Shown here: piece by piece, positions 34,931 to 48,320 of the stretch | Position numbering within the stretch: the stretch's first letter is position 1 | How the letters are laid out: the number at the start of each line of letters is the position of its first letter | NCBI GenBank assembly: GCA_025331125.1 | Contig: JAOALB010000031.1 | Location: 248,001-312,000, forward strand | DNA length: 64,000 nucleotides | Direction: 5' to 3' | Origin: Mycogone perniciosa | Taxonomy: Eukaryota > Ascomycota > Sordariomycetes > Hypocreales > Hypocreaceae | Made by a program: the position numbers and the translations under genes | Notes under the pieces: generated by a model | Seen by the model: only the letters and a program-made list of their open reading frames with translations | Told to the model about the DNA's origin: nothing | Database searches by the model: none

Positions 34931-37900
34931 TACCCTTTAATTAATAAAGCTATTCTTAATACTTTATTAACTGCTATTCTAGTTTATTTATAGTATTATA
35001 ATTATTTAGCTGCGCTTTTAAAGCCTCTTTTACTTAATTAAAAGCTCTTTTATAATAAATATATATTAATATTTTATTATTAAAGTAAAAGGGATATAAA
35101 TATTATAGCTATTATTAATTTATAATAATAGGAAATTAAATAATAAAGCTCTTTAAATAAATAAATTAATTTTAAACAGTTAAAATAAATATATTAGCTA
35201 TCTTTTAACTTTATTCTTTACTTTTTTTTTTTAATTATTAATATTATTATTATTATTAATAATAGTAATATAAGCAGTATTAATATAGCTTTAATAAATA
35301 TTATACTTTTTATATATTTTTTTAATAGTATACTTTTATTAGCTAATAATAAAATTGTAGAATAAAAATACCTTTTTAATTAAATATAATTACAGTTACC
35401 CTTTAAAAGTGGCTTATTATAGTGTTAGTTATCTTTAGGCGGCTATACTTACTGCTACTCCTATACTGGCTGCTGCTTTTATACTGGCTTCTATTCCGGC
35501 TAGTCTAGTTTCTATTACTGCGCTGGCTAGTCTAGTTACTTAGCCTCTCTTTTATTTTAAGTTAAGGCTTGCTAGGAATTGCAAGGAAGCCTTTACTAAG
35601 CTGCGCGCTGCAGTATCTTTATTAACTCCTCCTTTTACTCCTGCAGCTCCTATTACTGCTCCTGCTCTTACTTTAGCCTTTACCCCTATTATTACTGCTG
35701 CTGCTTTAGTTACTGCTCCCGCTATAGCTGCTCCTATAATAGTTTTTACTTTTGCCTTTACCTTTATAGCTGCCTTTACTGCTATACTATTATCCCCTCT
35801 TTATAAAGGTTATTTAAAGTTAATAATTGCTGGTAAAAGAGATTTCTTTTAATATATTACTGTCGCCTACTTTTAACAGTATATTATTTATTTTAATAGT
35901 AACTATTAATATACTTTTTAATATATTTCTTCTTTACTTTTACTATATTATTTTAATTAATTATATACTTTACAGTTATTTAATGCTTATATTAATTATA
36001 TACTGGCTCTTTTGAGCTATAAATAAAGATAATAACTAGGTAAATATACTATTCTTTTTTATATATTTATAAGCTAATATAATTAAATAGCAATTTAATA
36101 TAAAAAGGTATTACGCCTTTAATTTAATTTACTAAAAGAGGAGGATTTAGTTTATATTAAAGAGGCAGCTGCTTTAAGTAGCTGTAACGATAATGCCTTT
36201 TATATATAGGTATATAAAAGGTAGAAAGCTTTAAGTAATTAATTATTACAGTAATAAAGTGCGCCTTTTATAGCGAGCGGCCTTTAAGTTAAAATTAAAT
36301 AGTTTCTTATACTTTTATATATTCTATTTTAATAACTATATATTTATTAAGTTTAATAGTGCTTTAAAGTGCTTAAAGCGCTGTTAAGGAAAGGCTTTAG
36401 TAAGCCTATTAGTAGGTATAAGGTTAATAAAGAGATAAAAGATTAAAAATAAGCTTTTTTAATATTCCTGCTAAAGCTATATATTTTATATATTAATATA
36501 ATACAGGCAAGTATTAATTTATATACTTTCTTTAATTATAAAATATATAATTAGCTAATTATTATAGTTAATATTTTAATTAACACTAAAGTTAAATTTT
36601 ATTATTTAAAAAAAGTAATATAAACCTCTTGCCTCTTTTACTATTTATATAAAGGTAAATAACTCTGCTTTAATGATAAATATATTAACTGTACTTTAGC
36701 GTATAGTATTTTATAAAATAAAGTTTAAAAAAAGTATAATAAAATACCTTTAAAATAATCTTTAAGTATTTATATTATTAATGAAAAAAGTATCGCTTAA
36801 GGCAGTTAAAACTTATATTTCGCCTCGCCCTTTATATTAAAAAGTTAAAAAGCACTATATATATAAATAGCGGATTAGCTAATTAACTGCTTTAAAGTAC
36901 TTTTTACTAGGGTTAATTAAAAACCGCAATAAAGCTAAAGTATTATATACTATATCTGGCTTTATTATAATAACTATATAAAGTATAGATTTTACCTTTT
37001 CCTAATATATTTTAATAATTACTTTTATAGCTTATATTATAGCTTTCTTAAACTTTATAACTAATATTAAAACTATAAAAAGCTATATTTTATTATTAAG
37101 CTTAAATTATTTTATAACTTTCTTAAAATAGGTTTTATAGGAAAGGTATATCCTATACTCTTTATAGTTTCAGGTAATTTTAATACTTAAAAACTACTAT
37201 ATATCCCCTTTACTATAAAGCTTATACTTTACTTTAAAAGCATTTAATAGCTTAGTTTAAAGAGCTTTATCGTTATAATAATATATAATTAAGATATTAT
37301 TTATATAAAATACAATAAAAATCTTTTAAGTTTAGTTATAAAAGAGGCAGGGCTCCTTAAAGCTTAAGATTAACCTTTATTTCTTTAAGGTTAAGGATAA
37401 TTTATTAAACTATAGTTTTAGCGAGTCTTTTAGCTTATATAAAGCTTTAGCGAGCTTTAAATAGATATTTAATAGCTTAAAACCTTTAAAAAGCTTATAT
37501 ATAACTGGTTTTAAATTTTTATCCTTTAAAGCATTAAAAAAAGCGTTTTTAATATTATACTGCTTTAACTTAAAGTTAAATTTTACTGCTAAAGCAATAA
37601 GTATATAAAAAGAATATACTGTTAATATAGCTGTATATATACTCTCTATTATAAAGCGTTCTTATAAATCCTTTTAGACTATAAATTAAACTTTACAGTA
37701 TTCTAGATTTCTATTCTAGTTAAACTTATATATAAAAATTTAATATATAGGTAATAGCTTTATCTTTGCCTTTAAGTATAGTATCTTTTGCTAGGTTCCT
37801 TTTACGCGTAGAGAGTTAATTTTATTATGCGCAGTTTACTTAAACTTAGCCTTAAATAGGTATTTTATAAGCTCTTTTTAATCTTTCAGCAGTTTCGCTA

Positions 37901-40900
37901 AATCCTTTTAGTAAATAGTTTACTTATTAAAAGTAATACTTTTTTAAAGGGAAGCTTTTTAGTCTATTACTATATTAAAAATAGTAAATACTATTACTAT
38001 ACTTTTTAGTTTATTATTTATTAACTTTTATTAATTAAATAGTAGTTAATATAGTATTAAATTAAAAAGTTTTATAATTATTAAATATATACTAGGTTTA
38101 TTATCCTTTAAAGTAATGCTCGGGGTATATATTTTAATTCTATATACTAAAAGATATTTATTAACCTTTCTCGCGGGTTATTTCCTTTAAAGTCTTATAC
38201 TTTTATAAGTATTAACTACTGCTTTATTATTTAATAAATTATTAACTAGCTTTTCCTTTAAAATCTACTCTTTTAATATAAAAGTAGGCAAGTCTTTTAT
38301 ATATTAGTTTACCTTTAGCTATAGCGGTTTATCCTCTTTTATTAGGTAATGCACCTTTAATATATAAGGCTGTTCTTTTATTAGCTTTTTTTCTTTAAAG
38401 AAAGGTAAATTGCTTTTAAAAGTATTGCTTAAAGTTCCTATTAATGTCTTAATTTTATCTATAAAGATTAACTATTTTAAGGTAGCCTTTAATATTTAAA
38501 GACTAAAAGGTCTTTTTAGGTATATTAATAGTTTATTTAAACTATTTATTAAGTTAATTTTAATACTTTATGCAATTCCTACCTTTAAAGGTATACTCTC
38601 TTTTTCTGTATTACCTATAAAGGTATCTTTTACTATAGGAATATATATTAAAAAAAGTTTAAATTCCAGCTTATTTTCTTTAACTTTATTAAATAGCTTA
38701 TTTAACTTAACTATAAATAGTTTATCTATACTTTCTTTTTTACTATTAAAAAAGCTAATTTTATTAAACTATATATTCTTTATAATAATTACCTTTACTA
38801 AGCGGGGTAATTAAATATAATATATATTATTTGCAGTATATCTAATAAAATATTTAATTAAGCCTTTAAGCTTTATTTTAAATTCTTTTTTATTCTAGCC
38901 AGCTTTATAGTCTCTGTTAAGTATATAGGCGCAGCAGCTATATATATAAAGTCTGCTTTAATTTAGCTATAGGTTTGCGGACAGCTCCTTTATTAAAAAG
39001 GGCGCAAAATCGCGGAACTATTACTTTAATTTTTTAATAGGTAATATTATATTAACGCTATATATAAGACTTATATTAATAATATATACCGCAGCTTTTA
39101 TACTCTTAGGCTATAAATCGGTTAAAAGGCTTATAACTTTACGTATCTTTATTAATTTATTTATAACTTCCTAACCCGCGTATTCTAAAGCGCTATTTGG
39201 CTTATATATATAGGAAAGGGCAAGCTCTAGGATAATTCCTTCTGCGTTTGCCTAGATCTAGAAGCGTGTTAAGCCTTTAACTGCAATTACAGCTTTCTCG
39301 TTATCCTGCTTAAAAAAATACATTAAGATATTATATTGCATTTTTACTATACTTATAAAGTTAAAAAGAGCATTAAAGACAGTATTTTATTTTTTATTTA
39401 ATAAATGGCGCGTATATAACTATAAAGTTTATTTTTCCTTAAGTATTAAAAGCCAATTATCCTTATTATAACTATAAAAATAGTCTTAAAGATTTTAGTG
39501 TACTTTAAAAAACAGTCTTAGTGTTTATCTTTTAAATGTTTTGCAAAAGATAACCTATTTTATATATATAAAAGTATAGGCTTTACAGTTTATTTATATA
39601 GTTCCTTTAATATATATATTCCTTGTATTCTTTACTAATGCTTTAAGCGCTTTTAGGCTTAAATATTTTAATTATAAGTATTAAAGCTTTTTTAAGTTAT
39701 TATATAGTATTAGTAGATTATATATTAATCTTCTCCTTTTTTTTAATATTATATAGATATAATAGTTTACGCTAAAAAAAAGGAATAAAGCAGTTATACT
39801 GCTTAGGATAGTATATTTAGGGATAGGGTCTATATAAAGCGATAAGGGTTTATATTAAAGAAATAACAGATTATACCTATACTTTACCTTCCCTATAATA
39901 GTATTTAAATTTACTGTATTAATGCAAAATATATTATTGCACTTTATAAGCTATATTCCTGCTTTTTAAAGTTTTAATAAAGAGATAATATTAATATAAA
40001 ATCCTTTAACTATAGCTATATCTATAAGCTTTACTAAGCGCGCTGCCTTTTAGTATAGATTATAAAGAGTATCTTTTAATAGGCGGTATCTTTTTCCGGC
40101 TATAGGATACCTAGCTCTTCCTGCCTCAATATAGTTATTTTCTATACTTAAAATAAAAGAGCTGGGAATAAGGTAATTCCTGCTATTTACTAAATAAATA
40201 GCACTATAGGTATTAAAGAGAGTGCTTTAAAAGAGGCAGTAAAGTATATCCTATATATTAATATATATTAATACATTTATTATATATACTGTAAAGCTTA
40301 TATCTTTTTTATTAATTAAATCTAAAGAGATTAAAGCAGCTATAATAGTTAAAGCTATACCTCTTTAAGTTAAGGCTGTAAAGTTAATACCCTTTTTACT
40401 AAATTTATCGCAAAGTATATACTATTTATTTTCTTAAAGGCAAATATAAATCTCTATAGCTTATTATAGGTTAAAAATATATTTCCTTTTTTTATTAAGT
40501 TTCCCCTAAGCACAGCTAATAGTATACTATAGTCCTTTAAAGGCTAATTATACCTTTCTTATCTATATAGGCATTCCTTTTTAGCAGGAGCTTTTAAATA
40601 TATAGTATTATTAGCTATAGCTTTATCTAAGCGGTTACTAAATATTATATAAAGTCTATAAGCGTAATTTTCCGTATTCTATATACTATTTAAGAAAAGT
40701 TAACCAAACTAATTAAAAAAGAAAATCTTAGCGGTTTTGCCGCTTTTAATTTAATTATCTATATAGTATAGGTAGTATAAAGTAAAGTTTAAGGTATAGT
40801 ATACTTTAATAGCTTTTAAAAAAGCCTTTTAAGCAGCTATTCCTATAACTTTAAGGAGCTTATACCTTATTATATTTATATAAATGCACGCTTAGTTTAT

Positions 40901-41610
40901 ATACTATACTTCTAGCTTTAAGTTCCTATACTCTATATTATATAGGGCGCGTTTATATAAAATCTACACTTTTTTATATATTATATCTTTATAAAGAGCT
41001 AATTGTTTTTTAAGCTTCTTTATAATTTAATAAATAGTAAACTTAGCGTTTAAGTTTTTATTATTTTTATTAGCTGCTTTAATAGCAGTAAAGGTTAAAG
41101 CTATAGTTTAAATCGCAGCTTTAAAGTCTATAAAGACTAAAGTGTAGATACTGGTGTTAACTGTCTTTTATATCCATTTAAAGATTACTGCTTTAGCCTT
41201 CCTCTTTTTAGTATACAAGGCGATAGTGTATTAATGCTTATAGAGTAGACTACTATAATAAATAAAGATATTTATTGAAGTAGCTTTTTTTTTAAATGCT
41301 TTTAAAGCAGTTTCTTTTACTTTAGCTAAAGTAGGTAGCTTTAAAGCAGGGAAATAGTTATTATTTTAATTAAAGAGATTAAAATTAACTTTATTCTAAA
41401 TCTTCGCGGTAATTGTATAGTTATTTAAAACAGTAATCCATTTAATTTACTATACTATTAAATCTAGCTTTATAAAGGTGATATCTCCTATATTATCTAT
41501 TATAAAAGGTAGCTTTAAGAGCTTAAAAGTAAAGGGAAAAAGTAAAGGTAGAGATATAATATTAAGGGAAGTTTCTAGTAACTCTAATAGTTATTACCTG
41601 GGCTTATAAC

Positions 41611-41884
41611 TATCGTAAAGCGCAGTATAGCTATATAGAGTATAGAGAGAAATAGGAATAAAGCTTAATCCTAGTAATAAATATACTGTAATGGCCTCGC
41701 TATATATATATATAGCTAATATAAAAGAAAACGTAGAATATATGCGTTATAAGCGCCTATACAGTCTAATATATCGCTTACGCGATATATATATTAGCTG
41801 GTATCTGCTATATAAGCAGATAAAAGCTCCCTAGCGCTAATAAGCGCTAATAAGTGGTAGGTCCTTAGCCTACCTAACCTAACA
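41611..41884 (-). repeat. Copia copy 2, 5' LTR
   Basis: 274 bp. It ends CCTAACA, the only copy that keeps the CA end, which confirms the TG...CA structure of the family when read on the minus strand. Confidence 0.87.
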
Positions 41885-41889
41885 ACATA

Positions 41890-42787
41890 ATATTAAAGTT
41901 ATTTCTTAAACTAATAAAAAAGCTATATTATAACATTATCTTTATTTTCTTATATTAACTTAAAAGACTTTTAAGCTAAATATTCTTAATAGCTTTAATA
42001 AAGCCTATTAATTATAAAACCTTTTTTTAATTTACCTCTTTTTAAAAAAGTATTAACTTTACTTTTTATTTCTTTATTAATTAAATTATTAAAGGTTTAA
42101 GTAATAATTATAAAGTTTATAGTAAAGTTTATTTTAAATAAAGACTTTTATTTATTAATACAGTTAATTTTTATATTTCTATATTCTTTTACTTTTATAA
42201 AAGTCCTTTAATATATCTTTTTCCTATATTAAAAAAGTTTATTATAATTATAAAGGAAAAGGTTTATTTATTAAGCCTAATAGTTATAGCGCTTTATTTT
42301 TAGCCTATATTACTTTATTTAATAGCAGTGATATTTATAATAATAGAATTAAAGGTAATTATATATAAGCTATAGCTTAAAGCTTAAGCTTTAACTATAA
42401 AAGCCTTTAACTTTCTTTTTAAAAACTTTTTAATCTTTAACTCTTTAATACCTTTTAATTATTCTTTAATAATATATATTTTTATACTATTTTATAAAGT
42501 AAAATATATATAATACTTAGTAAAGTTAAAAAGGTATAGGCTATAATAATTAATATATTAAAAGGGCTATTAATATTTTTCTTTTTTTAAATATATAATT
42601 TTATTTATTATAGTCTTTGCATTTTAATATTTTAATATAGCCTTATAAATTATAAAACTTTAAATATTAATTATATTAAATAATTTCTTTTTATAAGTTA
42701 TATGTTTATTAAAATAAAAGTATTAAATAACTTAAAGCCTATATATATAGATATTTTAAATACTATAAATTAATTATATATATTAAG
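41890..42787. other. AT-rich repeat remnant between copia copy 2 and gypsy F
   Basis: About 900 bp of AT-rich DNA with stops in all frames. I recognise no motif. It may continue the host sequence seen to the left of copia copy 2. Confidence 0.4.
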
Positions 42788-42792
42788 TATAA

Positions 42793-43000
42793 TACTAAAA
42801 AGTATATACTATAGTATATACTAAATTTAAAGGAGTATATACTATTATAAAAAACAGGTAATATAGAGTCCTTTATTTAATACTAGCCCTTTACTTAACT
42901 TTATCAACCTAGCTGTATATAAATTAATAAAGCAGTAGGTTTAAGTTTTATAATAGCTTATTACCTATATTATACTTACCTAGCTTAACCCCCTATTATA
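42793..43000 (+). repeat. Gypsy F 5' LTR
   Basis: 208 bp, from TACTAAAAAGTATATAC to CCCTATTATA. It contains AGGAGTATATACTATTATAA, shared exactly with the right copy. Confidence 0.8.
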
Positions 43001-43385
43001 ATTCTTAAACTTCTATATAGGTTATTTAAGCTAATATAATAATAATATAGTAGTCTATTATATATAATATATTGGTAAATATAAAGAGAAACACTAGTGA
43101 CTGTATGATTAATATATACCTACCTATTAATTTAACTGCAGGCCTTAGTAATACTATAAATAACCCTATATAAAATAAAATATAAGATAACTTTATATAG
43201 GATAAAATAGAAGATAACCTTATATAAAATAATATATAAAAGAAATATACCTGCGTTAATAAACAGATCCATTAATTAAAGCTATTTTTTTACTTTAAGG
43301 AAAAAGAGTAAGCCTTTAAGCGCTAGTTAAATAATATCTCTTTAATCTATAAATTATAATCGAGATACTGCTAAAGCTTAAATAC

Positions 43386-43966
43386 TATTAAAATAATAAG
43401 GTTATACTAAACCTTATTTATATATAGCTTCTAGGAAGCTGTATATAATATAGTAATAAAGACAACGACTAAAAGTTTAATTAAGCTAATAATAAATAAA
43501 CAATTAAATTGTAAATAATCTAATAGCTAAAAGCTATAGAATATCCAGTATATATATAGCCAGTATAGAAGTAATTGTATAAACAATAGCTTTATCTTTT
43601 ATAATAGTCCTTTAACTAAATAATAAAAATATAGTAATAGAATTAGGCTTATAGTATTATTTCTATTTTCTATAAAATTTATTTATATAGGGAATTGTTT
43701 AAATTAATTTATTGCTATATAAACAGGAAACCATTTTAGTTAGACTTTTTATAATAGCCATTATGCCTATTATATTAAATTTAAGGTAGTAGGGTAGCTG
43801 GTTTTAGCTTAATTGCTATTGTTAAAGATAATAGAAATTTCCTAACTTACATTAAAGTTCCTTTAGGAACTTAGTCCTAGCGTTAGGCCTAATTCTGGGT
43901 CTAGCTAGAATAGGAAGGTTATTTATTTACACTATAATCCTTACTTTTTAGCCTTCCTTTTTAATA
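43386..43966 (-). repeat. Copia D 3' LTR
   Basis: 581 bp. It shares AAGGTTATAC near its left end and CAGGAAACCATTTTAGT and AAGTTCCT further on with 52238-52818 and, inverted, with 44290-44870. Confidence 0.85.
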
Positions 43967-44289
43967 CTCCCTTTAAAATAAAGACTATCCTATATAACTT
44001 TAAGGTAAATATAAGACTTTAAATATAGGAAAGTTACTAGGATATAGAAAAATAAAAGGAATAGTTAAAATAACTGAAATATAGGAAATAGCTAATATAG
44101 CTAAAAGAAAGAAAAAGGTAAAAAACTTTAAGTATATACTTTAAGTAAAAGCTAAAGATGAAAGAGACTTATAAAGTTCTTTAGCTTTTAACCTAAAAAA
44201 GGCTTAATAAGCCTATCAGTAACTATTTTACTAGTTTCTAGATAATTAACTATAATAACGCTATTTTTAACCTATTCCTTTATATAATT

Positions 44290-44870
44290 TGTTAAAAAGG
44301 AGGGCTAAAAAGTAAGGATTTTAGTGTATTTAGGTAACCTTCTTATTTTGGCTAGGCCCGGAATTAGGCCCAATACTAGGACCGAGTTTAGGAGGAACTT
44401 TAGTGTAACTCAGGAAATTTCTGTTATCTTTAACAATAACAATTAAGCTAGGACCAGCTATCCCGCCTACCCTAGACTTAATACAATAGCTATAATAGCT
44501 ATTGTAAAAAATCTAACTAAAATAGTTTCCTGTTTATATAGCTGTAAGTCGATTTAGCCGATTTCTTATATAAATAATCTTTGCGGAAAATAGGAATAGG
44601 GCTATAAACCTAATTCTGCTACTATACTCCTATTATCTAGTTAAAGCACTATTATAGAAGATAAAGCTATTGTTTATACAATTACTTCTATACCAGCTCT
44701 ATATACACTAGATATTCTATAGCTTTCTAGCTATTAGTTTAGTTACAATTTAATTGTTTATCTATTATTAACTTAATTAAACTTTTAATCGTTTCCTTAT
44801 TACTGCATTATATCCAGCTTCCTAGAAGCTATATATAAATAAGGTTTAGTATAACCTTATTATTTTAATA
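44290..44870 (+). repeat. Inverted solo LTR of the copia D family
   Basis: This is exactly 581 bp, the reverse complement of the copia D LTRs, from TGTTAAAAAGGAGGG to TTTTAATA. Neither a primer site nor a polypurine tract adjoins it, and the flanks TAATT and AGACT do not match. It is therefore a solo LTR without target duplication, or one end of a rearranged copy. It retains more G+C than the LTR at 43386. Confidence 0.82.
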
Positions 44871-45009
44871 AGACTTTATCCTAGTTAATTAACTGCTAGG
44901 TAAGTAGTTTTACTTTTAAAGGGAAAATCGATTTTTAGTTAAATAGTAGGTAAAATACAAAATATTTTATTAAGCCTTTTATAGTATACCTATTAGCTAT
45001 AATTACTTT

Positions 45010-45490
45010 ATTTATAACTCTCCCCCATAAAAGTTCTCTTACACTAACAGCTATTATAGCTTGTTAATATATAGGGTAATTTTTGCAGGCCTACTAACCT
45101 ATCTCTCTGCTTAGGCTTACCAGGCCTTAATAGCGCATAAAGAGGGAGGAATTCAGAGAGCTTTACCTCCCTCGAGAGCTGGCGACGATATCTGTGCAGC
45201 TCTGCTGCTAGTATATTGCCTTATAAAAGGCAATAGACAACACTCTGCCTCGCAAAAGGTGTTGCCGAAAATAATATACTGCCTCTTATATAAAAGGCCT
45301 TAAAAACTATATCGCCTTATAAAAGATCCCAACAGCTTGCCTCCTAGAGGTACAGCTACCGCCTCGCAAAAGGTATTGCCGATAATAATATACTGCCTTT
45401 TACGTAAAAGGCCTCGAAAACTATATCGCCTCGCAAAAGGTCCTAATAGCTAGCACTTAAGTTTTTCCCCTCTATAAAGAGGGTTTTTTA
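45010..45490. repeat. GC-richer block with 95-bp direct repeats and small palindromes
   Basis: Two 95-bp units (45246-45340 and 45360-45454) are collinear. Each contains GCCTCGCAAAAGGT, ATAATATACTGCC, a palindromic GCCT...AAAAGGC and AACTATATCGCC. A partial extra motif, TTGCCTTATAAAAGGCAA, lies at 45218-45235. The block is far richer in G+C than its surroundings. It resembles no LTR or protein that I know. It lies between the inverted solo LTR and the gypsy fragment. Confidence 0.6.
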
Positions 45491-45779
45491 TCTTAATGCC
45501 TAAAGCCCTAAGCTTTAAATAACCCTTTTTCCTTTATAAATTAAAACGTAGCGAACAGCTATAAGGTTAATACCCCTAGCTATTTTCTAGCAGCTTACTG
45601 GCTAGTCAGGCCGGTCTTAAACTAATAAAACTATATAGGGGTAACCTAATATTTTATCTGTAGATAGGATAAAGACTTTAGCTGGCTTTTACTGTCCTAT
45701 TGCCTATAAAGGATTTATATAACTAGTTTACTTAATAGATGTAAATAGTAAAATAAACAAAATAAACAAACAATTACTT

Positions 45780-47480
45780 TATTTAAGTTCTAGAACTACT
45801 TTTTATTATATCTAGCCATTTTTACTAATATTAATATTAAACTTTAATAATTAACTTTTATAAAAAGATTAGCCTTTAGGTTATATACTAATATTTAAAT
45901 AATTTTAGCTTTTAGATTAATTAATATTTATAAAACTATTTTCTTTATTTTAAGTCTTTTATCTATAATAGCCTAAATTATTATATTAAATTAATAAATC
46001 TACTTGAAGATAAACTTTATTATTACAGCAGATAATAAAGTTAATATAAATTTTATATTTACTTATTTATAGAAATTATATTTTCTTTTAAATAAATAAG
46101 TATATTTATAGTCGCTTAAGATATATTAAGTATTAAAATAGACTTTCTTTATAGGCCTAGTTAATTTTATTACTATAGCTAGTTCCTTAAAATAGTATAC
46201 GTTAAGGCTTTAGTATTAAAGGTATAATATAATGGCTTTATATATATTATTTTATTTTTATAGCTATTAATATCTTTTTTTTAAAAATCGGAAAGTTATT
46301 TCCTATCCTTTATAATGTATTTCTATATAGTATTATTAAATAGCTATTTTCTTTATAATTAAAGTATTAAAGATAAATATAGGCTAATAGCAGTATTTTA
46401 TTAGTTTAGCCTATACCCTTTTATCTTTTATAAAACCTTTTTACTTTATTTTTTAATTATTAAAAGTCTGCAGCTAAAAGTTTAAATAGTCTTTATATTA
46501 TTTAAAGGTATTATACAATTTATTAACATTCTTTACTATACTCTTCTCTTAGTAATATCAATGAAATTATATTCAAATATATATCTATAAAAATCTTTTA
46601 AACTCTTTTTTTTTTAGCTTTAGCTTTATTTATAGTAATTATTAACTTATAAAATAAAGTATCCGCTTTAATATTCTCTTTCTTTAAAATATATTTAGCT
46701 ATAAAGTTAAAAAAAAAGGATATAGCTAATTTATTAAATTATATACCTGCTAAGGATATTATTAATCCTATTATTTATTTAATTAATAAATACTATAATA
46801 TTTATTTCTAATATAAATAAAAGTCTATAAATATAAATATATAGCCTTTTAAAGGCTTAAAGTAAAGCTTTATACTCTTTTTTTATAGTATTATACTTTA
46901 TTTCTAATAAAAGCTAATATTTACTTTTATATTAAATTAAATATCTTTTCCTTTTTATAACTTATATTAAAACTGCCTTTTAGCCTATTATACTAATATT
47001 CACTATTAAAATTACCTTTTTATATCTTTTATTTATATTTAATATTACTAGTAATAAAGTAAAGTAATAAATTCTTTAAGTTTATTTATAGTTTACTATT
47101 ACTTTTTAATTTATTTTTAAAAGGTATTTTCTTTTAATAGATTAGCTAAAGGCTTTATAATTTAAATAAAGTATTTAATTTAGTATTTATAATAGTTAAT
47201 TAAATTAAAAAAAGATTAAACTTTACTAATAGTTTTATAGTTTTTTTATTCTTTAATTTTAATAATTTCTTTAATTATTCATTACTATCCCTCTATACTA
47301 TATAAATATCCTATTAATTTAGTTAATTTTGAATAAAAGATTAACTTTACTGCTAAAATAGTATATTTTTATGGTTTAATATTAATAAAGGTTTTATTTA
47401 AATTTTAAAAGTATTTTAAAATATAGTATTAAACCTTAAATATTCCCTTTTTATTATTATATATAGATTTTAATCTTTAT
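45780..47480 (-). mobile_element. Ty3/gypsy fragment (RT end, RNase H, integrase start)
   Basis: On the minus strand a frame with RIP stops reads KLIGYLYSIEG (about 47.3 kb), then an RNase H-like stretch including YNTIKKEYKALL and AFKRLYIYIYRLLFILE (46.65-47.05 kb), then KYILKKENIKADTLF and INKAKAKKKRV, which fit the RNase H/integrase junction. I found no LTRs around it. It interrupts the 3' part of copia D. Both edges are approximate. Confidence 0.68.
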
Positions 47481-47899
47481 ACTATAATATTATTTAAAAA
47501 TAATTAATCACTATTGCAATAACTAATAGGTATAGGACTAGATTTTCTAGTATATTAAATAGCTAGATCCTAAGTACTATTTAAATACTATAATAGGTTG
47601 CGGGCTGCGTTTAAATGCTTTTTATAAAGGCTTTAAAATTACCTAGCTAGCCACTAGACTGGAAAGCTAGTATTTATTTAAATATAAATTATTAAATAGA
47701 TAATAGTATTAATAATAGCTTAAAAAAGCTTAGTATTAGCTTTATCTAGTTTAGTTATAGTTTTATTAGCAAAAATAAAGGGCTGTAAGGGTAATTGGAT
47801 AGGCTTAGAGTTTTAAAGGTTAAAAAACTCTATAGCTTTAATAATATACTGTTTCTGGGAAAGCTAAAGAAGGCCTCTTTTTCTATCCCTAACTATCTA

Positions 47900-48320
47900 A
47901 ACCCTTAAAAAGAAAAAGGCAGGGCCTTTATCTTTTATAGTATAGACTTTATTAAAAGCTAGCTTTAACTAGGCTATAGCTTTTTTATCTAGTCTAATAA
48001 AAAGATAGTTATCTATATAAGTAACAATAAAAATACTGTTATTTAGATTATAAAGAATAGTAGAGTTAGAAATTAAAGGATTGTATCTTAGTTTATTTCC
48101 TAAAGCTTATAAGGCCTATTACTATTCTTTAAAGGACTGTTTTAGACTGTAAAGAGCTTTTTGTAACTAAATAACCTAATCTATATTAGGGTTATAACCC
48201 AGCTTTCTAAAAATAGATTTAGTTTTAAAGGAAGCTTAACTGGCATAGTCTTTAAACCCTTTAGGACAGTTAAGGAAAATAGTTTCTTTAAGTATCCTGT
48301 TAAGGAATATATTAATAAAG
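47900..48320 (-). pseudogene. Reverse transcriptase relic of copia D
   Basis: The minus strand carries KALYSLKQSF at 48161-48132, where the family has a KALYGLKQSP-type box. It continues to VTYIDNYLFI around 48030-48000, where the family has YVDD. The spacing fits Ty1/copia. Missing acidic residue and stops: inactive. Confidence 0.78.

Larger units (their letters stand above)
34657..41884 (-). mobile_element. Ty1/copia LTR retrotransposon, copy 2
   Basis: This is the same family and orientation as 16858-23986, collinear along its length. LTRs are 34657-34930 and 41611-41884, both 274 bp. The flanking pentamers ATATA (34652-34656) and ACATA (41885-41889) are a target duplication with one C-to-T change. 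The primer site is clearer here than in copy 1: the minus strand inside the 5' LTR begins GTTATAAGCCCAGG (41610-41597), matching the initiator tRNA-Met anticodon stem-loop. Relics of integrase (about 38.7-39.3 kb) and reverse transcriptase (about 37.3-37.7 kb) match copy 1. It is 7,228 bp against 7,129 bp; part of the excess is an Ala-codon expansion near 35.65-35.78 kb. It is dead by stops. Confidence 0.87.

Noticed and set aside
35827..36015. Plus-strand 62-residue hydrophobic frame
   Set aside because: Its Leu/Ile/Tyr richness comes from RIP-mutated TA-rich DNA inside copia copy 2; copy 1 does not keep the frame.
45200..45460. CRISPR-like array
   Set aside because: Only two long units with internal palindromes, not short repeats with unique spacers, and the DNA is fungal nuclear.
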